A stretch of 64,000 bases of DNA from the NCBI GenBank assembly GCA_947646735.1, contig CANTFK010000239.1:402782-466781 (forward strand), in the 5' to 3' direction. Under the pieces are notes generated by a model, which saw only the letters and a program-made list of their open reading frames with translations, was not told the origin of the DNA and searched no databases. Position numbers and translations under genes: made by a program. Origin of the DNA: Peronospora farinosa (lineage: Eukaryota > Oomycota > Peronosporomycetes > Peronosporales > Peronosporaceae). The first letter of the stretch is position 1, and each line of letters starts with the position of its first letter. Of this stretch, positions 43,188 to 53,287 are shown piece by piece.

Positions 43188-46100
43188 CATGAGTCGAGCA
43201 TGACCATTTTTGTATCTGTATTTGTTGGAATCTCGGGCGTAGCTGGAACATATCCATTTGCTGATGCAGTCGCAGACACTTAGAGATGAAGATGTTAACA
43301 ACGGTTACGCTGACAAGCTAGAAGTCGGTCCTGGACTGATGTGTCTGAGGCATCTGACTCACTCATTAATGTACTTCTAGCAGAGACAAAGTCAGCATCA
43401 CCTTTGAATTGACTGCAGTTGACGTGCCAGACGATATTTAAAGACGAAGAGCAAAATGGGCCTCACCTCGTTTGCGCAGTTGCTACATCGCGGGGTCTAC
43501 GGGACTTTGCGACTTAAGAAAGCGTACTTAATTGCCATTCTCAATCGGCCGAATTCACGAAGCCTCGCCTTAAAGGCATTGCCCGCGAGACAAGTCAAGA
43601 ACAATCCTGGAACATCGATTGGGTTACAACACGAAGCACAGTGACATTCAGACAGGTTGAAGCAGCTGTACGTCATACGAGTCTGGTCGTGCGCAGTTAC
43701 TTTTTTCACGTACAGTGACTCACTTGGTGCGTTATTTCAATGATTTCAGGATGCCAACTTGGTCGCAAAAAGATCTCTTCAATGTATTCACTGTCAGATT
43801 TCAGCAACATTTCAATGCGAGTGATTTGTCGTGAGACGTTAAGCATCAGCTTTGTTAGTGTGGTGGATAGGATGTTCAGTGAAGCCAATGGATGCCCTCG
43901 GTATTAGAGGTAAAATCATACGTTCTGTTGAATAATGCGGCTCCAGATGGAGGCAATGAAGCCGGGACTGGTTACCACAACACAAGTCGCCCTTACTTTA
44001 GCAGCCTACCAACTACAATCGCTGTAGCTCTTAGGCAAACTACTCACCTTCTCTATGCGGCAGCAAGTAATTGTGGAATCACCATAAATTTATGTTGGTG
44101 GTGCTAAGAGCAGCTGGAGTCGTATTGCTGGTGGTGCTAAGAGCAGCTGGAGTCGTATTGCTGGTGGTGCTAAGAGCAGCTGGAGTCGTATTGCTGGTGC
44201 TGACAAGCAGCAAGTAAAGGACGTATCTGAATAGGCAGTATAATTCTTTCTGCTCTATTTTTTTTGACGTGAGCTCTCTGTCCATCTTTTGCCTGTTGGC
44301 TGGTAAGCTAGTCGAGCAATTCCGCGCAAAAACGGCACGAATGTTTTGACAGAGTCAAAAGTCTTGGGTGGAGTTTATTTTGCTGCATGAGCCGCCAACT
44401 TCGACCAACATTTAACGATCTAATAGAAGGCGTACGATATGTATCTGCATCTATACTACTCCATGGTCATACTGAAACGTAGTTATACTAGACCTCGTGT
44501 AAGTCCGAAATGACAAGAAAAACTTTGTTGTCATCAAAGGTCATTGAGATCATCTTTCTTTGCATTTTTTACGCCTGAGGCTTTGTTTGAATGCATTGGT
44601 CTGTTGTGTGAGTGCTGCAAATTCAGGCATCTTCAAAGTAGCTAAATTGTTGCGCACTTCTTTAACGGACCATTAATTGCCCAGATCGTCTATAGTACTT
44701 ACCAGTGTAAAGCAAGTCAGGACAAACTTTTCGAATGATGGGTTGGAAATTTGCAAATTTTCGCATTTATCGAATATCTCGAGTATTATTTAATGGTCTA
44801 TTCAATTTCATAATTATGGTCCAGCAGTGCTTTTCCTTCATTTTCCAATGTTTTGGCTCTGCACTTATCCAAATCAGATTGCGTCGGTCAAAACCTATTC
44901 TGTGTTCTAAGAAATTCCTCAACGGTGGGAGTGTGGCGGCGCAGTCATTCGTAAAAAGTCGTTTAGAAGATGATCCAAGTTGTTCAAGTCTCACTTAAAG
45001 TTGTCCCATGCAGAGACTTTCCTGTCCACTTTCTTATAGAGTTAAGAGCCCAAGACCCCCCCCCCAACGTGAACGAAATGCTACATGCCACTACAACAAC
45101 GAGATGACTACGTCTTTTGACTTTGTGAAGGAACCGCAAGGGTTTTAAAGATTGTCAGGCTTTATAGTACACTAGAACAGAGACGACTGAACTTGATACA
45201 AGCACGTTATGCCTTAGAAGATAAAAGGTATCCAAGTAGAGTCTTCTGGACGAGATCGCGACTGGAGATAAGGAATAAATTGAAGCGCCAAGAGAAGTAG
45301 GGCGACTTATAAAGATTAGGAAGCAACAAGCGAAGTATTAACTTAACTCAAAAACTCGGGAGACTTTAGGTAACTAAGTTGGCCAATAAAGTTGACCATT
45401 TAAGTTGGCCAAAAAGTTGATACTTAGCAATAGTGAGGCTGAGATGTGTGGCGCAGAGATGTGGCCCAAGTTCTCCTCTATCTCCGAAGGTAGAAGAACT
45501 TCGGCGCAAAAAAGTTTTCTATAAAGGGCTATTCGCACTATCCTCGTCTCACGAGACCGAGAAGTTCTATGCAGCCAATTAGAAATCGTAAAAAATAAGA
45601 TTCCGCCAATAGTATAGCGCGCTTGATTTTGCCTCAAATGAATGCTTCAAAGAGACGCACAAAACTGTTAGCGAGCGTATGGTCTAAGAAATGTGCGTCT
45701 CTTGCAATAAAGCACCCTAGTCTCTAGAACACAGATTAGCACTGGCAACTTCGATAGTGGTGCCTAACAATATCGCAAGAACAGGCAAAGCCATCTCTGT
45801 CCAATTCACGTCAGATCCTTAGACTTTGTCCACAACTTGAGCTACACAAGAATTCCCTCCATAGCTGACTAGATTTTCCGCTTCAATGCCCTGAAATGGA
45901 TATTCATCGGCTACCCGCTCATCGTCAAATAGTAATTTACACACTTTGCTTCACCTACGGTATCAAGAGAGCAAAGGTGAGATCGCTTCCCTGATAACAT
46001 CGATTGGTCCGAAACTTCCGTGTCATTCGCCTTTGATGCATATCGATGTCTTTAGAAGGGCACAACGCCCTCCACCAGACTTTACGATGCCACATTCAAT

Positions 46101-46576
46101 ACCAAATACATTTATCACATACAAATGCTGTCGTGTCATGGGCCACACAATAGATCAACCAAAGACAAGCTAAGACTTGTTCACGATAGATCATAAGAGA
46201 TTTCCAGCAGCAGATAGGAGACGATTATATCAATATGTAAATAACTGGCTGAACGTAGTAGAGTAGTATAAGGTAGAGATAGAGAGAGATAGAGAACGTA
46301 ATGATGAAGAGGTCGAAAGACGAAGAATGGACATAACAACGATCTTGAAGCTGGGCTGTGTGTTGACTCGTACTTAATCGAGAATACTAGCTTGAGGATC
46401 TCCAATAATAACTTGACGGGGTTTTTCAAAGGCAAATTGGCTCGTGGTTTTTCATTGAGGGAGTTTTTTCCCGCCGCCTTTTAAGGCCAAGCCAGTTCCA
46501 GATCTGCGCCGCCCAGCCAAGCACTCAAACAAGAAGAAGACCATCTCATACTCACTCGTCCTGTCTACGACAGACC
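43188..46576. other. 3.4-kb interval without an intact gene
   Basis: Contains the 33-bp repeat listed below. A minus-strand stretch at 44994-44560 is coding-like (GSSSKRLFTNDCAATLPPLR, then ATLKMPEFAALTQQTNAF) but shifts frame; it may be an old transposase-type pseudogene. 45200-46430 has short fragments that vaguely resemble retroelement debris (FNALKWIFIGYPLIVK near 45877, like a Copia integrase C-terminal motif). A run of C lies near 45057. No intact frame with a recognisable product. Confidence 0.4.
44097..44195 (+). repeat. 33-bp perfect tandem repeat, three copies
   Basis: Three units of 33 bp starting GGTGGTGCTAAGAGCAGCTG, followed by a partial fourth. On the minus strand the unit reads in frame as SNTTPAALSTT repeats inside a 68-codon frame (44079-44285), so it may be a relic of a coding repeat. 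Confidence 0.9.
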
Positions 46577-47290
46577 ATGGCACGTAAAGCAGTTGGACGT
46601 CCAAAGAAGGTCGATGGGGATCGTACGCGTAAGCCTCGCAAGAAAAAAGATAAGAACGCTCCCAAGCGTGCATTATCGGCCTTTATGTTCTTCAGTAACG
46701 ATATTCGTGACACGGTGAAGAAAGAGATGCCGGAGCTGCAGTTCCTTGAGATCTCAAGTGAAATCGGACGTCGTTGGAAGAAGATCACGGATGAAGAACG
46801 TCGGGTACGTTGATTGTATGACTGTGATTACTACTATTACTACTATTTCATGTACTATTTTCTAATTAACACTTGTTTTCTTTATTCTCTGCAGCCGTAC
46901 GATGAGTTGGCTGCTGCTGACAAGAGAAGATACTTGGAAGAGAAGGAAGACTATGTCCCAGATCCATCTTTTGAAACCACCAAAGGGTCTCGCAAGAAAA
47001 AGGATCCAAATGCTCCAAAGCGTGCACTGTCTGCTTATTTCTTCTTCTGCAATGATATTCGTCAAGAGACACGTGATGAAAACCCAAACAAGAAGATTAC
47101 GGAGATTGCTACACTTCTGGCGGAGAAATGGCGAGCATTGCCGGACAAGAAACGCCTTAAATACCAGAAGATGCATGATGAAGCGAAGGTCAAGTATCAG
47201 CACCAAATGGACGTTTACAACTCGAACGGTGCCGTGGAAGAAGAAGAAGAGGTGGAGCATGATGATGAGGACGATGAGGACGATGAATAA
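46577..47290 (+). CDS. Two-HMG-box chromatin protein (HMGB-like)
   Basis: Exons 46577-46804 and 46895-47290, separated by a 90-nt phase-0 intron (GTACGT...GCAG), encode 207 residues. The N-terminus is basic with an AT-hook-like GRPKK. Box 1 covers ~residues 25-95 (APKRALSAFMFFSNDIR; ISSEIGRRWKKITDEER) and is split by the intron; box 2 covers ~112-183 (APKRALSAYFFFCNDIR; IATLLAEKWRALPDKKR). The last ~15 residues are an acidic tail of Glu and Asp. This is the layout of HMGB proteins, which bend DNA in chromatin. The two boxes are very alike at their starts (NAPKRALSA), suggesting internal duplication. ATG context ACCATGG is strong. Confidence 0.93.
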
Positions 47291-47810
47291 GCTGATTGAT
47301 CCATGATCAATTTCCTTCGCTGATCCAAGTTGCATGCAGTTTGAATCGACGGCTAGCTAGCTGCACACAAGTGTACGCGGCAAAATCCGCTAGGTTAGTT
47401 GCCAGGACGAGGAGTGAAACAAGTCTGTAAAGCAGCGTGTAGGCGCACCACTTCTTTTAGCTCGTAGTACGCAGGACACACAAAGTAATTCTCTTTTTAT
47501 TCTTTCAAGCTTCTGTTGGTATATGCATAAGCTGTCTCAATAGTTGTGCTACAAACTCGTCATCATATTGTCAGGATATTGTACTGTAAAGTCCGGCGTG
47601 TACGAACTCTTTAGATACCATACCCGACTGTTTCATGGTCAAAGATGTCCAGTCAGTGGAACGGAACGATACAAACGTACAGTTTAAGGGACGGGCCCAC
47701 ACGCAGGGAAGCTTCAGCGAACGATTAAAGCAGCTACGCACCCGTGTCTTTCTATTGAGTACGTAAACACAGATGCCACTATATCTACTAGGGCTATCGA
47801 GCCGAAAGCG
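47291..47810. other. Convergent 3' intergenic region
   Basis: 520 bp between the stops of the HMGB gene and the RPC4 gene. Nothing recognised. Confidence 0.5.
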
Positions 47811-49085
47811 TTAATGTAACAGCACATCAAAGTCCGGGGTCACCACGAGATGGCGCTCAACATTGCCCAAAATGCTCAAATGCTTCTCCGTCGTGTTCAC
47901 AGCGTACACTTCCTCGCAAAAGGATGGCGTCTGGGCTGCTGCCACTTCGAATTGCTTGCCACCAAGGATTAGCACCATCTTGCCGGACTTGTGCACGCAA
48001 ATCTATCGGCAAGAACATCAGATCTCGGCAGTAAGAAACAATGAAACGCAAATTATCGCACCTTGCCAATAAATCCGCCCGGTGCGGCCTCAATAGAATG
48101 GTCAAACACTCCATCGTCACTATCAGTTCGCACATCAACACAATTAGAAACGCCGTATACACTGCGGCTTCTGATATACGTAGCATGTACGTACGGAGAC
48201 TCGTCCGTGCTGTTGCTTTCCTTTGACTTCTTAACTTCCTGGTCCTTCATGTCGTCCTCATTCTCCATCCCTTGATCTTCCGTACTATTGCATTTCGATA
48301 CAGCACTTGAAAGCGGTAATGTCGTCGGCATTTGAATAAAGAAAAGCGAGTCGTCCAAGGCCACAATGTCACCCGTAGCGTCGCAGAAGATGGCACCAGC
48401 ACTCGCCGGTTCCGGTGGTCGCACAATCGGCAAACTCATTGGTTCCATTACTGACTTGATCACTGGTGGCCACACTTCCTCGACCTTCAGTTCCGGCATT
48501 TTTCCTCCAGGCATTTCCTCCTCGTCTAGCACACTGATACCTGTGCCGCCAGCAGCTGAGTAGTCTGCAGATCGTGGAGCAGGAGTACTGCCACCCCCAC
48601 TGTATGAAGATCCACCCGAGAGCGTGCCGACAAAAGCGACTTTTCCACTAGGCAGCACACCCCGACCACGTCCACTACCACGTCCCCGACCGGCGCCACG
48701 GCCTCCTCTGCCTCCACGACGACCGTACTCGCCTCGACCTCTATTGTCGTGTTTAAGCGCTCCAGGACCAGCTGAATGCAGCTTTGCATCGTGTGAGCGT
48801 TGTGGTCCAGAGATTGATATATCTCCATTATTTTCTGAAGCAGGACGACGTTTGGCAGCCTTTGGTACGAACTTGGGGGGCCGTCGTGCAGGGGCAGTGG
48901 ACGTATCAGTGGCTGTGCGGAGAGATCTGAAGGTAAAGAGTTGTCGTAGGTGTTAAAAACCAAGTGTTATTGTATAACAATAGAATTTGAGAGGATATAT
49001 GGTGGATAACGTACGCGAGCCGTGTGCTGGACGCGTTTACGCGTGGCTGCACTGAGCCGTCGCTGTTAATCTGCTTTCCAGCCAT
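47811..49085 (-). CDS. POLR3D: RNA polymerase III subunit RPC4 (three exons)
   Basis: Exons 49015-49085, 48062-48926 and 47811-48002 on the minus strand, with introns of 88 nt (GTACGT...CAG) and 59 nt (GTGCGA...TAG), encode 375 residues. The N-terminus has the basic RLxSLR...ARRPPKFVPKAAKRR stretch typical of the family, followed by an Arg-Gly-rich region (RGGRGGRGAGRGRGSGRGRG). The central part is acidic. The C-terminal module spans the last junction: LFFIQMPTTLP, GGFIGKICVHKSGKMVLILG, then ILGNVERHLVVTPDFDVLL, matching the RPC4 dimerisation/lock domain with RPC5. It is a nuclear TFIIF-like subunit of Pol III involved in initiation and termination. The RGG-rich stretch is longer than I expect for the family. 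Confidence 0.87.
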
Positions 49086-49637
49086 TTAGGATGATAGTTT
49101 TATGTAGCCGATTATCGAATAAATGGTTTTTTTTAGTAAAAAAGTTAAGTATCGTATCGCTGAAAATTTATAATGTCAGTTTTATCCTGGATATATCTGG
49201 GAGTGCTGCACTCAAATTAACCATTTGTTAAATTATCCATTTGTTAAATTATCCATTGGTTATTTATCAATTTGGATATCATTTTTTTTAGCTAGACGGT
49301 TTTGGTCCAAGTTTGAAAGGTGTTTTTAAAAAAAGTGCATTTGTTCAGGACGAGAAAGAAGCAGTAATTTCCGTATTATGATCCTAGGAGAACAATCGAT
49401 GGGCTGCAGGGCAACGAAGTGCTCGGTGAACAACCAGTTTATTCAGCTACAATACTAAGTGTTTTTGCCTCCGACGGGGTTGGCATGAAACTTTAGAGCT
49501 TAAGTTTTTTCTCTTGTGGCGACAACTTCAACTTTGCTTCAGTCTCTTACATTTTATTTCTCTTATAAAGTGTCAAAGGTAAACAAAAAGTGATGCGCTC
49601 GCTGCCACACACTTGACAAAAACAATCAAACGTCAAC
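49086..49637. other. Divergent promoter region between RPC4 and the CCCH-AlkB gene
   Basis: 552 bp, AT-rich. CTTACATTTTATTTCTC near 49545-49561 resembles an initiator with flanking element about 75 bp before the plus-strand ATG. A near-duplicated ATTTGTTAAATTATCC motif occurs at about 49222-49255. No gene seen. Confidence 0.4.
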
Positions 49638-50939
49638 ATGTCAGAAGAACCAGCATCTGCGCCGATAATGCCGTCCAGTGAGGCATCACCTCAGGTGGAA
49701 AAGAAGGAAAAACGTCCGCTACACTTTGAAGACGAAGCGAATCTCTTTAAGACTGTATGCCGTACGTTTATGCGCACCAAAAAGTGTGTACGCACCGACT
49801 GCAAATTCGTGCACGACAAGCAGCTGTGTCAATTCTTTTGGAAGACTGGACAGTGTAAATTCGGTGACGAATGCCGTAAGAACCACTTCGTGACACAGCA
49901 TCATCCGACAGCTGAGGACGAGGAGGAAGCTGCTGCTGCTGCTGTTATTGCAGTTGTTTCGGGTGGAACGGAAGAGGAGAAGAAGAAAACAATTAAGAAG
50001 CAAAAAGACAAGAAATCTAGGAAAAACAAGGTTAATAATGGCCAAAAGCTAAGGACGGACAAGTCTGAAGAGGAAGAAGATAGTAATTCAGACAATCAGA
50101 GGAAAGAAAATGACAAGAAAGCTAAGAAAAAGACAAAAAGTAATAGACGCCAGGCCACGAAGAAAAACACCGAGAGCTTTGAACCTATGACCAAGCCAGT
50201 CGATCTGCGTGTCACGTACGACTTGGGCTCCAAGGACGATAAGTTCTCCACGTCGCTGACTACGCGTGATGTGGTGCTTGTACCTAATCTCTTCACGGAC
50301 TTTAAGAAGGGTGAGCTGTACGCCAAGCTCATGCACGAGTTGGACAATTGCGGTATTTCACGCAAGGAGCTGCTGAAGATGTGGCATGGAAACAACAAGA
50401 TTGATGGAACTCACTTCATTGTGGACGACCACTCCAGTTGGAAGGCCAAGTGTCCCACGTTCGACCTCGTCACTGACCGACTGAAAAAGTTTTTCAATTT
50501 GGACATCAAGGCCACTCGCTTTAACTGGTACGAAGACACTTCACAATGGAAGCCATTTCATTTCGATGCTGCCGGTGTTAAGCCCCATATTGCTGCTATT
50601 CAAAACTTCACGGTCGGAATCTCGTTCGGTGCCACTCGTGATGTTGCTTTTGAACATGCCGATACGAAGACCGTCGTGAGTATGCCTCAGCCGGATGGAT
50701 GCGTTTACGCATTCTCGAAGGACACGAACGTGTTTTGGCGCCACGGCATTCTTCAGGACGTGCCGGTGCGAGAAGAAGGCCGCATCTCGGTGATCGCGTG
50801 GGGCTGGGTGGACAACATGATGGACGTTGCATCTCATGCTGCGACTCCTGCTTTGTCTCTTGCTGCGACTCCTGCTTTGTCTCTTGCTGCGACTCCTGCT
50901 TTTTCTCTTGCTGCATCTACTGCTGTGTCAGCGTCGTAG
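49638..50939 (+). CDS. CCCH zinc-finger plus 2OG-Fe(II) oxygenase (AlkB-like) protein
   Basis: A 433-residue intronless protein. Two CCCH fingers lie at residues ~41-59 (CRTFMRTKKCVRTDCKFVH) and ~64-83 (CQFFWKTGQCKFGDECRKNH), the type that binds single-stranded RNA. A long Lys/Glu-rich linker (~95-180) has nuclear-localisation character. Residues ~190-395 form a 2-oxoglutarate/Fe(II) dioxygenase core: HFD with His308 and Asp310, the distal His in WRHGIL (about 368), and Arg in EGRISVIAWG (about 381). Inference: an RNA-directed oxidative demethylase or hydroxylase. The tail has three 24-nt repeats coding AATPALSL. The exact oxygenase subfamily is uncertain. Confidence 0.83.
   Translation: MSEEPASAPIMPSSEASPQVEKKEKRPLHFEDEANLFKTVCRTFMRTKKCVRTDCKFVHDKQLCQFFWKTGQCKFGDECRKNHFVTQHHPTAEDEEEAAAAAVIAVVSGGTEEEKKKTIKKQKDKKSRKNKVNNGQKLRTDKSEEEEDSNSDNQRKENDKKAKKKTKSNRRQATKKNTESFEPMTKPVDLRVTYDLGSKDDKFSTSLTTRDVVLVPNLFTDFKKGELYAKLMHELDNCGISRKELLKMWHGNNKIDGTHFIVDDHSSWKAKCPTFDLVTDRLKKFFNLDIKATRFNWYEDTSQWKPFHFDAAGVKPHIAAIQNFTVGISFGATRDVAFEHADTKTVVSMPQPDGCVYAFSKDTNVFWRHGILQDVPVREEGRISVIAWGWVDNMMDVASHAATPALSLAATPALSLAATPAFSLAASTAVSAS
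50838..50909 (+). repeat. 24-bp in-frame coding repeat, three copies
   Basis: Unit GCTGCGACTCCTGCTTTGTC plus TCTT, encoding AATPALSL; the third unit has one base change (Leu to Phe). It forms the C-terminal tail of the CCCH-AlkB-like protein. Confidence 0.9.
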
Positions 50940-51299
50940 TCGTTCTCTACACATCTAGTCGACAGCAACCATGCCGTAGTACTCGTAGGCAACGTCACTA
51001 TCAGGCATGGTAAGCGCTTGATAATAGTAGCTTGACTGTCTTTTTGAATTGTAGAGCGCCGGTGTATCTGAGTCACTGAAGATTAATACTAAATTGTCTG
51101 GTAGCAATACTCATTCATACACAGATTGAGGCCGTCGTTGCAAGTGAACTTGTCCTTTCTCGATCACAACCAAAAATGAGCGAAGTTCAGACATAACGTT
51201 TGCTGACTCGAACTTGTGGGATTACACGCGGATAAGTTCTCTTTAACATGCACCATGAGCAACGTCCGAGCAGCATTGACGTAGTATACATTCGACAGC
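50940..51299. other. Convergent intergenic region
   Basis: 360 bp between two stop codons; nothing recognised. Confidence 0.5.
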
Positions 51300-52013
51300 C
51301 TATAAACTGATTGCAACTTTCAAGCGTTGCCCTGAGACAGGATTACTACTTCTCGTGATAGTTGCCCCGTTTAGCTCTACAATGATCTCATTTCTCTGCT
51401 GCTGAAGCTTTGTCTTTCTTTCAATCGTCTGCTTTTGCTGCTTTGAAAGCAAAGCTTTCTCCACGTCGTCCAATTTTGCAATCTCCTTGAGCTGCTTGTT
51501 AATTTTCGTCAGCTGCCGCTTCAATTGCTGCTGATAATCTCCAGCAGCTTCTCCTGCAGTTGCATTGACTGCAGTCTCTGCTCTCTTGATTTTCACTTTG
51601 TCCTGATGCTTTTTGCTCTCTTCAGTGCTACGGGGTCGCTCTTTCGCAGCTGGAGCTTCCATCTCCTGTTCTAGTGACAATTTGTCCATCAGGAGCTCCT
51701 CGACGGCAGTATCTCCGCCACCTTTCACCTTGGTAGATCGTGCCGCCTCTTGTTCACGTCGCTGTCATCATCATAGCAAGGGAAGAAGCATCATATCACG
51801 AGTTTAACTCACTCAACACGCAACAGGGAATGGTACACGTACACGCTGTGCAACAGTCTTGTACTTGGGCACCTCGTCCGGTGGAACGTAGCCCTGACGA
51901 ATGCGTATCGGCTTGCGCGTCGAGCCGTCAGCACGACGTGATGCAGGGACAAAGACCTCTCCATTTGTGGCGCGAACAGCCCCAAGCGGCAGCTTTTTCT
52001 CCTCTTTTGTCAT
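51300..52013 (-). CDS. PYM1: Partner of Y14 and Mago (PYM), one intron
   Basis: Exons 51843-52013 and 51300-51761, separated by an 81-nt intron (GTACGT...CAG), encode 210 residues. The N-terminus has the family hallmark: ATNGEVFVPASRRADGSTRK followed by IRIRQGYVPPDEVPKY, which binds the Mago-Y14 heterodimer of the exon junction complex. The C-terminal half is a charged Lys/Gln-rich helix (QLKRQLTKINKQLKEIAKLD, KQQKQTIERKTKLQQQ), the ribosome-binding region in known PYM proteins. PYM removes exon junction complexes from mRNA in the cytoplasm during translation. Length is normal for the family. Confidence 0.9.
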
Positions 52014-52097
52014 GTCGGGATGTTAAAAAGCGGTGTATGTTAAAAATGAACCTAAAACCGCAGTTAACTACGCTAGGTCAATGTATTCCATTGACAA

Positions 52098-53072
52098 TTA
52101 TAGGACGATAACGTTGCGACGGTGCATGACTACGTGTACTTCACTCGGAGGCGGCGACCATGTAGCGGGGGACGTGGGTGTCATGATACTGTTTCGTGCA
52201 GTCACTCGCCATTTGATGATGTAAACGAGAACGGCGCAGACAAGACCAGCGATGCCCAGCACCAAGAACGAGTAGAAGAGCGCACTATTCGTGTTGCTAG
52301 TGTCGTTTCCTTCGTTTGTGCTACTCGAAAGCTGGTCTGCTGGTAAAATTGCCTCGTCGCCAGAGTGAGTGGAAGTGGAGGTGGAGATGTAGGCCTTTCT
52401 TCTGGAGTCTGTAATCTGTCGGGGCAAGGCGGACACCTCCAGTGACGTACTTTCAACTACCACTTGCTCTTGCTTGGGCTCGACCGTTCCTGCTGAATAT
52501 CTGGAGCCATCGGTGAAGGACTGGAAGGTTGGTTTATCGGTGGCAGGAGATTGACCACTGGTGGCAACATCGGAGAAGGAATCAGAAGCCACGGCTGCTG
52601 TGAAGGTACTCCCAAAGTTTGAACATGCAGCGGTAGGCTCGATGTTCCCGATGATGCCGGCTTCGTCCCTTGAGGAGCTACTGCTAGCAGCGTCGCTCTC
52701 TCGATAGCGAGTTGCTACAGAAGATGAGGCTTCTTCGTCACAGGGACTAAAGGATAATATCTCGGGTGATGAAACACTGGAGAGAGGGGACTCAACTGCT
52801 GCCGATACGAAGGTCGAAGCAATTGCCTCCATGTTACTGCGAAGCACTTTGCCGTGAATGGCCTTCTCAAGGCTATCATCATGGCCTAAGAAACTGCTTC
52901 CTGCTGCATCGGGCACTAAGTCTTCCACGTTGGCACTGGTGCGACTTGAAGAGAATGAGATATCAGCGTCTAACACAGACGACTTGATTTCTTGATGGTC
53001 GAGTGTGTGTGCATGAGCGTCGACTTGTAGTAACAATAATGTAATCACCGTAAATAGCACGAGCTTGTCCAT
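52098..53072 (-). CDS. Ser/Thr-rich single-pass membrane protein without catalytic domain
   Basis: 324 residues from the ATG at 53072; an in-frame ATG at 53108 is possible but would bury the signal peptide. The N-terminus (MDKLVLFTVITLLLLQVDAH) is a clear signal peptide. The ectodomain is a long Ser/Thr/Ala/Glu-rich stalk with no folded domain I recognise. A transmembrane helix near residues 263-287 (LFYSFLVLGIAGLVCAVLVY) is followed by a ~35-residue basic tail. That helix and the general plan match the neighbouring gene upstream (53288-54520), which also carries an expansin-like domain. Probably a cell-surface protein. No intron. Confidence 0.65.
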   Translation of the reverse strand: MDKLVLFTVITLLLLQVDAHAHTLDHQEIKSSVLDADISFSSSRTSANVEDLVPDAAGSSFLGHDDSLEKAIHGKVLRSNMEAIASTFVSAAVESPLSSVSSPEILSFSPCDEEASSSVATRYRESDAASSSSSRDEAGIIGNIEPTAACSNFGSTFTAAVASDSFSDVATSGQSPATDKPTFQSFTDGSRYSAGTVEPKQEQVVVESTSLEVSALPRQITDSRRKAYISTSTSTHSGDEAILPADQLSSSTNEGNDTSNTNSALFYSFLVLGIAGLVCAVLVYIIKWRVTARNSIMTPTSPATWSPPPSEVHVVMHRRNVIVL

Positions 53073-53287
53073 ACTGCTGACAGTTGTAAAGTGAGCAATC
53101 CAACGCAAGGTTGACTTGCATACACCGCCCTGGTCTCGAGTGAATGCAGCAAGAGAAGAGATGAAAGGTTCAGTGAAGCTGGTTTAACATCCAGACAGCG
53201 GCGGCATCAGAAAATCTTGCATTTCAGTGCGGCAGTTGCGTCGCCAGCATAACTTCAGTATTCATCTTGTATATGAGAAGAATACGG

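Noticed and set aside
46862..47335. 157-codon antisense frame over HMGB exon 2
   Set aside because: Shadow of the HMG box coding sequence.
48526..48963. 145-codon minus-strand frame overlapping RPC4
   Set aside because: Alternative frame through the Arg-Gly repeat; the RPC4 frame continues across proper splice sites.
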